Below, one piece after another: positions 42,101 to 48,998 of a stretch of DNA of 64,000 nt (position 1 is the first letter of the stretch; every line of letters begins with the position of its first letter). The translations under genes and the position numbers were made by a program. The stretch spans positions 1 through 64,000 of the forward strand of contig JBDTNL010000002.1 of NCBI GenBank assembly GCA_039933785.1, read 5' to 3'. Under the pieces are notes generated by a model. It made no database searches. It saw nothing but the letters and a program-made list of their open reading frames with translations, and was not told the origin of the DNA. The stretch comes from JBDTNL01 sp039933785 (GTDB taxonomy: Bacteria; Acidobacteriota; Thermoanaerobaculia; Multivoradales; JAGPDF01).

Positions 42101-42348
42101 TGGAGCCCGAGAACGTTCGCTCCGGCTGGTCCTGGGACCTCGGCCTGCCGCGCTACGAGGAGGTGCGCGACAGCGGCAACAATTTCTTCGTCGAATGGAT
42201 GCCGCAGGGCGAGTACACCTTGAAGTACCGTCTGCGCGCTAACCTCGCCGGCACCTTCCGCGTCGGCCCGGCGACCGTGCAGTCGATGTACGCGCCGGAA
42301 TTCACCGCCTACTCGGCGGGCAATGTCGTCACGGTGAAGGCGCAGTAA
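36190..42348 (+). CDS. Bacterial alpha-2-macroglobulin with thioester
   Basis: A 2052-residue exported A2M-family protein that should trap or block proteases in the periplasm or at the surface. The N-terminal hydrophobic segment (residues 5-26) has no lipobox cysteine. An MG2 domain lies around 614 (VFTDRSVYRPQQTVRFKVL), the A2M domain near 1280 (FAETAFWQPSLLTGADGTAT), and the thioester motif CTEQ at C1507 (YPYECTEQTMN), followed by the helical thioester domain and a C-terminal receptor-like domain. An odd Trp-rich patch (seven Trp in 761-771) sits in a middle MG domain. No penicillin-binding protein 1C gene is adjacent, unlike many bacterial A2M loci. Confidence 0.93.
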   Translation: MRKRSLVLVLVALASLSIGLALALAPAGDPGSRPSGTRPVAPAKAPDPVKAKPAGWNEVTRLVSEQKMSAAQDLVDIILARAQRTGDTASWTRALVEGSVLRSASGGYEGAVKFLKEHPWPQGDLDRATLDLFYAQALVEYYDSYSWEINRRERVEAVSATAVPDLKLWTRDQLFAAAVASYAEAWKQRSALGGLPLSRMSHYLIANDYPVRVRGTLRDTLSYLFVELLADTSMWTPAQNSELYRLDVQGLIAGSAASAAGSDTALADPSVHPIVKLGAVLADLEAWHAAAGAREAALEARLERARRLNEAFSQAEDKGRVRADLEQRLAAYRSLPWWSEGMATLGSLVQGDDAPDSQRRAHDLFEQGEKAYPATQGGKRCQALRLRIEAPDFSLSGMSSDAPGKRSIEVNHRNLGQLYFRAYPIDLLDRIERQATNELFPQGDEARKFASGQKPIAQWTSELPATPDYRSHRTFVVPPLDHPGVFLVLASARADFASSNNRVMSLGMVVGDLVLTTAVEGDGDSRLRVLSGGKGEPVAGAEVRVYRRDWQSGPQRTLKATSDADGVVVLPAAADRSGWWGGIALARSGNDWAVQEIGLPQPTRPGDVTSALVFTDRSVYRPQQTVRFKVLAYGGQQSEGRLTQRTNAPVTVTLRDPNNQEVETRSLTTNRFGTAAGEFSIPSGRPLGQWVVSASPSGSATIRVEEYKRPTFEVTLKAPVDAMRLNRPGKLRGEARYYFGLPVAAGTAHWQVTRQAVLPSWWYWWGWSGWWGGGQAPLPQVIASGQSPLAEDGTFDVAFTPAADERASGFDEVSYQYKLAADVTDEGGETRSAERGFRLGNVAVQARIDTDRGFFRAGEDAALTVVRTDLDGEPRAGVGRWQLSAVAQPSAPVMPADEPVRHPPAASSANAPAVVSTPGDDLQPRWTADSDWQKVLRGWADGREIAKGELTHDSKGEGVVTLPKLAPGAYRLRYSTKDAFGASASVQQEFVVAGPGLSLAVPAALVPELSSVKVGGTARYLVLSGFADQALFLETFRDGMLTARRRVAPGTGVVELPVTAADRGGFALRLTMLRDHQMLQPSIGFNVPWDNRALDVSFSTFRDRLRPGGHETFRVKVTPVEGTGTPAELPTAEVLAYMYDRSLDLFAPHSPPSPLSLFPSRQGMSWVSNSLGQRTAAWVSQDSWADVPGVADWTPDRLALLDGYPIGGMGRRVRGGMEGGVASGFLADAPVPQPMMMAKAALGKEERSAPDSFAANAETPASSDRAAAAPPELRSNFAETAFWQPSLLTGADGTATIEFTVPDSVTSWSVWAHAVTADLRSGSTSRQAQSVKDLMVRPYLPRFLREGDSADLKLVLNNASTHDLSGTLEFEILDPATDTSLLADFGVDPAAARREFTVKAGGSSNVSIAVHAPKRVGEVAIKVTAVAGDLSDGELRPLPLLPSRLHLAQSRFVALRGVEQREMTFSDMARTDDPSRIDEQMVVTVDAQLFYGVLQALPYLVDYPYECTEQTMNRFLSTGIVSSLFERYPAVGKMAQDLAKRDTRFETFDGVDPNRKIALEETPWLELSQGNLPNGGTTGDKPDPGLVRVLDPRVAKAERSAALAKLAKAQLPSGAFPWWPGGPPSDYMTLYMMYGFAKAAEFKVEVPRDMVERGWQYLGSIYRDDYQHKIDHPDCDCNWEFLTFLNYVASAYPDPTVMKDAIPQSERVRMLNASFKRWKNHAPYFKGLLALTLKRMGRPQDAKLVFDSVMDSSKTTPDEGTFWAPEERGWLWYNDTIESHAFALRALMELQPKDPRQEGLVQWLFLNKKLNHWKSTRATAEVLYTLAKYLEQTKQLGVREEATVHVAGQSTTFTFEPDRYTGKKNQVVVPGARLGPAAATVTVEKKTPGIMFASATWHFSTEELPKEDRGDLFKVSRKYFRRVKAGSETTLQPLGEGATLAVGDEIEVQLSLSSRAPAEYVHLRDPRAAGLEPENVRSGWSWDLGLPRYEEVRDSGNNFFVEWMPQGEYTLKYRLRANLAGTFRVGPATVQSMYAPEFTAYSAGNVVTVKAQ

Positions 42349-42808
42349 CGTCGGGTTGGAACCCGCTGGGCCGGTCCCGGAGTCGCACGTAGAGCAGCTT
42401 GTCTACTTCAGCGACCACTAGGCCGGCCTGGTCGAGGACCCGGGCGTCGAACGCGGGCTCGCACTTGCCGTCGCGCTCGACTTGCCGTCGGATCGCGTCC
42501 ACGCGCTCGGGTTCGATTTCGAAGCGCGCCGTCACGCGGCCGCGGCCGGGGCGCAAGAATCGGATGGTGGCCGCCTTGTCCCACACCACGTAGCCGGGCC
42601 CCAACCGTTCGGCGAGGATCAGGGCGAAGAACGGATCGCACATCGCGTACAGGCTGCCACCGAAATGGGTGCCGAAGTAGTTGCGGTTGAGCAGCGAGAG
42701 TCGCAGGTTGGACTCCCAACCGTTGGGCACCCGCCGGGCGCTGATTCCGGCCCCCAAGAACGGCGGATAGAGCCCGAGTAGGCGAAGCTTGAGGTCGTTG
42801 AACTTCAC
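42329..42808 (-). CDS. DUF4442 hotdog-fold protein, thioesterase-like
   Basis: A 159-residue protein of the DUF4442/PaaI-like hotdog group. The landmarks are FNDLKLRLLGLYPPFLGAGI, NRNYFGTHFGGSLYAMCDP (central helix) and GYVVWDKAATIRFLRPGRG. The GTG at 42808 matches the usual length, and the frame upstream is extension without protein character. Hotdog proteins often cleave acyl-CoA thioesters, but the substrate cannot be told. It converges on the A2M gene, and their 3' ends overlap by 20 bases. Confidence 0.85.
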   Translation of the reverse strand: MKFNDLKLRLLGLYPPFLGAGISARRVPNGWESNLRLSLLNRNYFGTHFGGSLYAMCDPFFALILAERLGPGYVVWDKAATIRFLRPGRGRVTARFEIEPERVDAIRRQVERDGKCEPAFDARVLDQAGLVVAEVDKLLYVRLRDRPSGFQPDVTAPSP

Positions 42809-42861
42809 TGGTGTATGAGACCACGACCCGGATCGTGTTCGCACACCAGGTCGCGGGCCGG

Positions 42862-43365
42862 TCAGAGGATGAAAGGGATCAGTCGCGCCGTCTTCGCGGC
42901 GTACGCCGCATAGTCCGGAAACTCCTGGATCAGAAGGCCCTCCTCGCAATAGATCCGCACCGCCAGCATCGCCAGGATGAGCAGCGCCGACCCGGCGGTC
43001 GCGAGTGTCAGGTGAGCGGCAGCGCCCGCCCAGGTGAATAGCCAGACGGCGGAGTAGATCGGATTGCGCACGAACCGATAGGGCCCGCTCGTGACCAGCC
43101 CTCCCGCGGTGGGATTGGCGGCCAAGTGGAAGCTGCGCCAGCCGAAGGTGAACCGCGCCCAGAGCATGAGGAGTATGGCTGCCGCCTGGACAGCCCAGAC
43201 ATACGGCGACTGTGAAACCAAGCCACCGCTCACGTACAACAGGGCCACGGCTCCGAGCAGGACCAGGGTTGCGACCACGGAGAGGACACGCGCCAAGGTT
43301 TTAGCCTCCTTCTGCCTCTTAGGGAGCCCCGCGCAGGATCGGCGGCGTCCGCGGGTTTCATGCAT
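42862..43365 (-). CDS. Isoprenylcysteine-carboxyl-methyltransferase-like membrane protein
   Basis: A 167-residue polytopic membrane protein of the ICMT/PEMT-like group. Hydrophobic segments lie at about 30-47, 52-70 and 105-140. The family's cofactor-binding end is clear: TSGPYRFVRNPIYSAV, then IYCEEGLLIQEFPDYAAYAA and RLIPFIL. Such bacterial proteins methylate lipids or small substrates with S-adenosylmethionine. The actual substrate is unknown. The ATG at 43365 is favoured because it starts a basic leader before the first helix. It is divergent from the DUF1800 gene with a 40-base gap. Confidence 0.85.
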   Translation of the reverse strand: MHETRGRRRSCAGLPKRQKEAKTLARVLSVVATLVLLGAVALLYVSGGLVSQSPYVWAVQAAAILLMLWARFTFGWRSFHLAANPTAGGLVTSGPYRFVRNPIYSAVWLFTWAGAAAHLTLATAGSALLILAMLAVRIYCEEGLLIQEFPDYAAYAAKTARLIPFIL

Positions 43366-43405
43366 CGTAAGGTACTCGTCGAAGAGAGTACCGGAAGGAA
43401 GACCG

Positions 43406-45499
43406 ATGCGACGCAGCAAGATCAACTCCCGCCCGATTCTCTGGGCGATGTCGTCTCTTCTCGCAGTATCCCTCGCGGCCAGCGCGGCGCGAGATCCCGG
43501 GGCCTCGGCGGCTCACCGTCTGCCTTGGCGCGAAGCCGGCCTGACCGCGCGAGAGGCGGCAGCCCGCTTGCTCGATCGCTTCGCGTTCGGTGCCCGCCCC
43601 GGCGAAGTCGACCGCGTCGCCGCCATGGGGCCGGACGCCTGGTTCGAGCATCAACTGGCGGCGGACTTTCCCGAGGCCCGCGTGCCGGCGAAGCTCGCGC
43701 CGCTGCATTCCCTCGCCATGACCTCGGAGCAATACCTGTCGACCTACCCGCCGCGCGCGGCGATGTACCGCGAGGCGGTGGCGGCGGGCGTGGTCGAGAG
43801 CAAGCGCGAAGTCGGCGCGAAGGGCCCTGCCGGGGCGGCCGGCGCCGCGGCAGCCAATGACGCGGCAGCCAATCAAGTTACCGGCCTGGATCGCCCGGAG
43901 ATCCGCGAGAAGCTGCTGGACTTCGCCCGCCGCAAGGGCTACCGCACGCAGCGCGAGGCGATCGGCGAGCTGGTGTCGCAGAAGGTCTATCGCGCCGTGT
44001 ACGCCGAGAATCAACTCCAGGAAGTGATGACCGATTTCTGGTTCAACCACTTCAACGTTACGCTGACCAAGAACCGCTCGCGACCGTTCGTGATGTCCTA
44101 CGAGCGCGACGCCATACGGCCGAATGCGCTGGGCACCTTCCGCGGGCTCCTCGAGGCGACCGCCAAGCATCCCGCGATGCTGCTCTACCTGGACAACGCC
44201 GAGTCGACGGCGAACACCGGGGCGCACACTTCTATGGCGCGAAGCGTGGAGCGCCAGCGCGATGAGGGTGGAATGTTCGGTGGATTTCGCCGGCGGCGTC
44301 TCGACGAGGGCATGCGTCGGTTCGGCGCCGAGCAGAAGGCGAAGAAGAAGCCCCAGGGCCTCAACGAAAACTACGCCCGCGAGCTGATGGAGCTTCACAC
44401 GCTCGGCGTCGATGGCGGCTACACCCAGGATGACGTGATCGCGGTGGCGCGGGCGTTTACCGGTTGGACGGTCTATCCGCCGGGACCGCTGCGCAAGAAC
44501 GTGCAGACGCGGGTCGAGCGCGCCATGCGCGCCGACGTCGGTTTCGAGCTCCAGGGTGATTTCCTGTTTCGCTCGGACACCCATGACGCCGATCCCAAGC
44601 TCGTGCTCGGCCACACGCTGGCCGGCGGCCGGGGCATGGCGGACGGCGAGGACGTGCTCGACATTCTGGCGGCGCATCCTTCGACGGCGCGTCTGATCGC
44701 TCGCAAGCTCGCCGTGCGTTTCGTCGCCGACGAACCGCCTCAGGCCCTGGTCGATCGGATGGCGCAGACCTTCACCGCCACGCACGGTGACCTGAAGGCC
44801 GTGTTGCGGACGCTGGCGGAGTCGACTGAGTTCTGGTCCCCGGCGACCCGCCGCCAAAAAATCAAGTCGCCGTTCGAGGTCGCGGCGTCGTCCCTGCGCG
44901 CGCTCGGCGCGGAGGTGACCGATCCCGTCGACACCGTGCGTTGGATCGCGCGCATGGGGCAGCAGCTCTACGCCTACCAAGCGCCCACTGGCTGGCCCGA
45001 TCGGGCGACTCAGTGGGTGAACAGCGGCGCGCTGCTCAATCGGATGAACTTCGGGCTCCAGCTTGCTTCCGGCCGAGTGCGTGGCGTGAGCCTCGATCTC
45101 GAGCGCCTGGACGGCGGACGCGAGCCGGAGTCGCGCGAAGCCGCGCTCGCGACGTATGTGCCTCTCCTCTTGCCGGAGCGCGATGGCGGCGAGACCGTGC
45201 GCCTGTTGACGCCGATGCTCCGCGACCCGGCGCTCGCCGGCAGGGTGGTTGGCGCGGCACCGGAGGCCGAGCCGGGCGAAATGGACGAAGAGACGGCGCC
45301 CTTCTTTGGCCGCGGCGCGCGGCAAGAGGAGAGCACGACCGACCGGCGGCGGGAGACAAAGAGTGGCGGCAAGCAGGACTATTTCGATTCGTTGGATCGA
45401 CTCGACCGTAACCGGCCGCCGCTTCATCTCGAGCCGCCGACGCCGCTCGAGCAAGTCGTTGGATTGATCCTGGGTTCACCTGAGTTCCAACGTCGGTGA
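43406..45499 (+). CDS. DUF1800 family protein
   Basis: A 697-residue DUF1800 (PF08811) protein. A signal-type N-terminus (ILWAMSSLLAVSLAASAA) is followed by TAREAAARLLDRFAFGARPG, the MTDFWFNHFNVTLTK block, ENYARELMELHTLGVDGGYT and AFTGWTV, all hallmarks. A low-complexity linker near 390-400 and a charged insert near 600-650 are species-specific. Start at 43406 follows GGAAGGAAG. The biochemical role is not known. The gene is almost always next to a DUF1501 gene, as here. Confidence 0.93.
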   Translation: MRRSKINSRPILWAMSSLLAVSLAASAARDPGASAAHRLPWREAGLTAREAAARLLDRFAFGARPGEVDRVAAMGPDAWFEHQLAADFPEARVPAKLAPLHSLAMTSEQYLSTYPPRAAMYREAVAAGVVESKREVGAKGPAGAAGAAAANDAAANQVTGLDRPEIREKLLDFARRKGYRTQREAIGELVSQKVYRAVYAENQLQEVMTDFWFNHFNVTLTKNRSRPFVMSYERDAIRPNALGTFRGLLEATAKHPAMLLYLDNAESTANTGAHTSMARSVERQRDEGGMFGGFRRRRLDEGMRRFGAEQKAKKKPQGLNENYARELMELHTLGVDGGYTQDDVIAVARAFTGWTVYPPGPLRKNVQTRVERAMRADVGFELQGDFLFRSDTHDADPKLVLGHTLAGGRGMADGEDVLDILAAHPSTARLIARKLAVRFVADEPPQALVDRMAQTFTATHGDLKAVLRTLAESTEFWSPATRRQKIKSPFEVAASSLRALGAEVTDPVDTVRWIARMGQQLYAYQAPTGWPDRATQWVNSGALLNRMNFGLQLASGRVRGVSLDLERLDGGREPESREAALATYVPLLLPERDGGETVRLLTPMLRDPALAGRVVGAAPEAEPGEMDEETAPFFGRGARQEESTTDRRRETKSGGKQDYFDSLDRLDRNRPPLHLEPPTPLEQVVGLILGSPEFQRR

Positions 45500-45526
45500 G
45501 CGACTGGACCGACGAGGAGGATGACG

Positions 45527-46789
45527 ATGTTGACGCGTAGAGTGTTTCTCAAAGGTGGCGGCATGGCGCTGCTGGCGTTCGGCGCCGGTCCCACGTTTCT
45601 CAATCGTGCGGCGCTCGCTGCGGCGCCAAAGGCCTCGCCCGGGCGCCGCAAGGTGCTGGTGACGATCTTTCAACGCGGCGCGATGGACGGGTTGATGGCG
45701 GTCTCCCCGGTCGGCGATCGCTCGCTGGCGAGCTATCGCCCGCGTCTCGGCATGTCGGCGGCGACCGCGAGCGAACCCGAATCGGCCATGCTCGATCTCG
45801 GTGTTGGTTTCGGCCTGCATCCGGCGTTCTCGGACCTTACGCCGCTGTGGAAGGAGCGGCGGCTAGCCGTCGTTCATGCGGTCGGCTCGCCCGATCCGAC
45901 GCGCTCGCACTTCGATGCGCAGGACTACATGGAGACCGGAACGCCGGGGCGCAAAGGCACGGCGTCGGGCTGGCTCAACCGGGCGGCGGGTCTGCTCGGG
46001 CATGACGCGACGCCGTTTCGCGCCGTCGCCATGACGCCGGCCTTGCCGCGGTCGCTCTACGGCGATACCTCGGCGCTGGCGGTGACCAATCTCGCCGACT
46101 TCAAAGTCCGGTTGCCCGGCGCCGACCACGTCGCGAAGAGCGCCGCGGGCGGCTTCGAGTCCATGTACGAGCAGACGTCGCAGTCGCTGCTACAGAGCAG
46201 TGGCGCCGAGGCGTTCGATGCGATTCACATGCTGTCCGACGCGCATCTGGCTTCGTATCGGCCCGATCCCGCGGCGAACTATCCCTCCTCGCCGCTGGCG
46301 CAGTCGCTGCGGCAGATCGCACAGCTAGTCAAGTCGGATGTCGGTCTCGAAGTCGCCTTCGCGGAGTCGGGCGGCTGGGACACGCACGTGCAGCAGGGCA
46401 CGTCGAATGGGACGTTCGCCCGGCGCGCGCGGGATCTCGGCCAGACCATCGCGGCTTTCTGGACCGATCTCGGCGCTGCGCAGAGCGACGTCGTGCTCAT
46501 GACCATGACCGAGTTCGGCCGCACCGTGCGCGAGAACGGCTCCGGCGGCACCGACCACGGCCACGGCTCTTGTCTGTTCGTGCTCGGCGACCAGGTCGAC
46601 GGCGGCAAAGTGCACGGCCGGCTCGAGAGCCTGGCGCAGGACGCGCTGTATGAAGGACGAGACCTTCCGGTGACCACGGACTTCCGAGCGGTGTTTTCGG
46701 AAGTGGCGGGAAAACACCTCGGCATCCGTGACCACGCGAAACTGTTCCCCGATTGGAACGGCGGGAGGATTTCACTGTTGCGCGGATAG
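45527..46789 (+). CDS. DUF1501 family protein with Tat-type signal
   Basis: A 420-residue DUF1501 (PF07394) protein, related to the sulfatase/alkaline-phosphatase fold. The N-terminus MLTRRVFLKGGGMALLAFGA is a twin-arginine signal, so the folded protein is exported. The core has LVTIFQRGAMDGL, a GGWDTHVQQG metal-type block and TMTEFGRTVRENGSGGTDHG. The ATG at 45527 is preferred to the one at 45521 because GAGGAGG lies at the right distance. It is 27 bases after the DUF1800 stop and probably forms an operon with it. Substrate unknown. Confidence 0.93.
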   Translation: MLTRRVFLKGGGMALLAFGAGPTFLNRAALAAAPKASPGRRKVLVTIFQRGAMDGLMAVSPVGDRSLASYRPRLGMSAATASEPESAMLDLGVGFGLHPAFSDLTPLWKERRLAVVHAVGSPDPTRSHFDAQDYMETGTPGRKGTASGWLNRAAGLLGHDATPFRAVAMTPALPRSLYGDTSALAVTNLADFKVRLPGADHVAKSAAGGFESMYEQTSQSLLQSSGAEAFDAIHMLSDAHLASYRPDPAANYPSSPLAQSLRQIAQLVKSDVGLEVAFAESGGWDTHVQQGTSNGTFARRARDLGQTIAAFWTDLGAAQSDVVLMTMTEFGRTVRENGSGGTDHGHGSCLFVLGDQVDGGKVHGRLESLAQDALYEGRDLPVTTDFRAVFSEVAGKHLGIRDHAKLFPDWNGGRISLLRG

Positions 46790-46800
46790 CGCTGCGCGTG

Positions 46801-48045
46801 TCAGCCCACCCGCCGGATGACTCGCCCGATGGTCAATCCCTGAACGACGATCGAGAACACCACGACGCAGTAGGTCAGGGTGAGGATCAGGCTGCGCGAG
46901 TCGCTCGCTGGCAGCGACAAGGCGAGCGCCACCGAAATGGCGCCACGCAAGCCGCCCCAAGTGAGGATAGTGACCGAACCCCGCGCCTGCACCCTGAAGC
47001 GGGCGAGCGGCAGAACGAGCCCTGCCACGGCGACCCAGCGGGCGAGCAGGACGATGGGAATCGCCAGCGCGCCGGCGATCAGCCAGGCGCGCTCGATTGG
47101 CAGGACCAAGAGCACCAGGCCGATGAGCAGAAAAAGGATCACGTTCAAGATCTCGTCGACCAGTTCCCAGAATGTGTCGACGTGAACTCGCGTCTTTTCG
47201 GTCATCGCGAAGGCGCGCCCCTGGTTGCCGACGAACAGTCCGGCGACCACCACGGCGATCGGCGCCGAGAGATGCCAAGCGTCGGCCAGCGCGAAGACTC
47301 CCATGGCGAGCGCCAGGGTGAGGAGAAGCTCGACGTGGTAGTTGTCGACGCGCTTCAACATGAAGTACGCGACCAGGCCCGCGAGCAGACCCAGCACGAC
47401 AGCGCCGCCGACTTCCTCGAGCAGCAGTAGACCGATCGAGCCCGGCGTGAGGGTCGCCGCCGGGCCGGTCAGCTGGAGCAGCACGAGAAACACCACCACG
47501 CCCAGGCCGTCGTTGAACAGCGATTCGCCGGCGATCTGGATCTCGAGCTGCCGCGGTGCGCCGACGGATTTCATGATGCCGAGCACCGCGATGGGGTCAG
47601 TCGGGGAAATCAGTGCACCGAAGAGCAGAGCATGCAGCCACGGGATGTGCAGGCCGAGCCCGTGGAGCACGAGCCAGGCGAGGGCGCCGACGATGGCCGT
47701 CGAAATGAGCGTTCCGACGATGGCGAGCAGCGCGACGGTCAGCCACTCGCGACCCAACTCCTCGAGATTGACGTGGATCGAACCGGCGAAGAGCAGGAAG
47801 GCCAGGAGGCCATGGAGCAAGGCCTGCTGGAAGTCGATCTGCCCAACGAGGGTGGCGACCTGGTCGCGGAAACCTCCGGCGTAGGGCCCGGCAAGAATCA
47901 GTGCGAGCGACCCGACGAGTGCGACCAGCATGACGCCGATGGTCGTCGGCAGCTTGATGTAGCGGTAGTTGAGGTAGCTCGATAGCGCGGCAAGGGTGAC
48001 CAGGAGGCTGACCAGCGAGAAGAGGCTCAACACACGGACAAGCAT
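46801..48045 (-). CDS. CPA1-family Na+/H+ antiporter
   Basis: A 414-residue cation:proton antiporter with 11-13 hydrophobic helices. Hallmarks are FGALISPTDPIAVLGIMKS (the DP ion-binding site), GESLFNDGLGVVVF (the conserved ND), and TWGGLRGAISVALALSLP near the C-terminus. The short C-terminal tail lacks a regulatory domain. It should exchange Na+ or K+ for protons across the inner membrane. It is convergent with the DUF1501 gene, with 11 bases between the stops. Confidence 0.93.
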   Translation of the reverse strand: MLVRVLSLFSLVSLLVTLAALSSYLNYRYIKLPTTIGVMLVALVGSLALILAGPYAGGFRDQVATLVGQIDFQQALLHGLLAFLLFAGSIHVNLEELGREWLTVALLAIVGTLISTAIVGALAWLVLHGLGLHIPWLHALLFGALISPTDPIAVLGIMKSVGAPRQLEIQIAGESLFNDGLGVVVFLVLLQLTGPAATLTPGSIGLLLLEEVGGAVVLGLLAGLVAYFMLKRVDNYHVELLLTLALAMGVFALADAWHLSAPIAVVVAGLFVGNQGRAFAMTEKTRVHVDTFWELVDEILNVILFLLIGLVLLVLPIERAWLIAGALAIPIVLLARWVAVAGLVLPLARFRVQARGSVTILTWGGLRGAISVALALSLPASDSRSLILTLTYCVVVFSIVVQGLTIGRVIRRVG

Positions 48046-48245
48046 AGCGAGAGTCGGCGGCGATCGAGGCGTCTGGTGCACCGAGCCGACCCGACTCGAC
48101 ATCATTCTGAATTTGGTATCCCGAGCTGGTAGGCAAGATCGGCGCGCCGTGCTCGACGCGGTCGCTGGGGGCGCCGCGCTAAGATCGCGGCTGATCCTTC
48201 GACCAATGGCTGACGGCGGCAATGCCGCCAGGCGGGAGGTATCCG

Positions 48246-48998
48246 ATGTACTTGCGCTTCGTTCGTTTGCTCGTCCGTGACGGCGCCGACGCCGAGTTCG
48301 TTGCCTTCTATCGCGAGCGAGTGATCCCGGCCCTGCGCGCGACGGAGGGTTGTCGCTTTGCCGGCTTGTTGACCCCATGGCACGGCGAAGATGCGCACCA
48401 ATCGTTCACCATCTGGGACACGCCCGAACACGCCGACGCCTACGAGCGCGGTCCGCTCTTCGAGCGCCTGTCGCGCGAGTCCGGCGCCCTGCTTTCAGCC
48501 CGCGCCGAGTGGCGCGTCCGCTTGGCGCGCGACCCGGAAGAAACCATCGATCCGACGGCGCAGCGTGTGGTGCCATCGACCGGATATGTCATCGGCGACA
48601 GTGACAGCGCCGGATTGCCGGCAGGGGGGCGACCCATTTTCGTCCGCATCGTCTCCGTGCGCATCGATCCGGCGCACCGGCAGGAGTTCGAGGAGCTCTA
48701 TCGACACGAGGTGATCCCGGCACTCAAGGAGCGCCACGGCTGCCGCGGCGTGCTGCTCGCCGAGGGTGGCGCCCAGGCCAACGAAATCCTCTCGCTTTCG
48801 CTCTGGGACCGTGAGGAGGACTCGGTGCGCTACGAAATGAGCGGCGAGCCCGAGCGTCTGACTGCCCAGCTCAAGGCGACGTTCTCCCGGCTCTACGACT
48901 GGGGTCTGACCCTCGGCGGCGAGCGCGACGCGCGGACCGCGGCACCGCAGGTCTCGACCTATCACCTGGTGCAGGGGCAGCCGTTCAAGAACCCATGA
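48246..48998 (+). CDS. Protein with two ABM-like domains
   Basis: A 250-residue protein with two copies of an antibiotic-biosynthesis-monooxygenase-like (dimeric alpha/beta barrel) domain: residues 1-100 (MYLRFVRLLVRDGADAEFVA, RVIPALRATEGCRFAGLL) and 133-225 (IFVRIVSVRIDPAHRQEFEE, EVIPALKERHGCRGVLLAEG). The shared pattern VIPALxxxxGCRxxxLL shows the internal duplication, so the chain may fold as a pseudo-dimer. The ATG at 48246 has GGGAGGT before it. The stop overlaps the phosphatase gene (ATGA), suggesting a link with the signalling array. Confidence 0.85.
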   Translation: MYLRFVRLLVRDGADAEFVAFYRERVIPALRATEGCRFAGLLTPWHGEDAHQSFTIWDTPEHADAYERGPLFERLSRESGALLSARAEWRVRLARDPEETIDPTAQRVVPSTGYVIGDSDSAGLPAGGRPIFVRIVSVRIDPAHRQEFEELYRHEVIPALKERHGCRGVLLAEGGAQANEILSLSLWDREEDSVRYEMSGEPERLTAQLKATFSRLYDWGLTLGGERDARTAAPQVSTYHLVQGQPFKNP

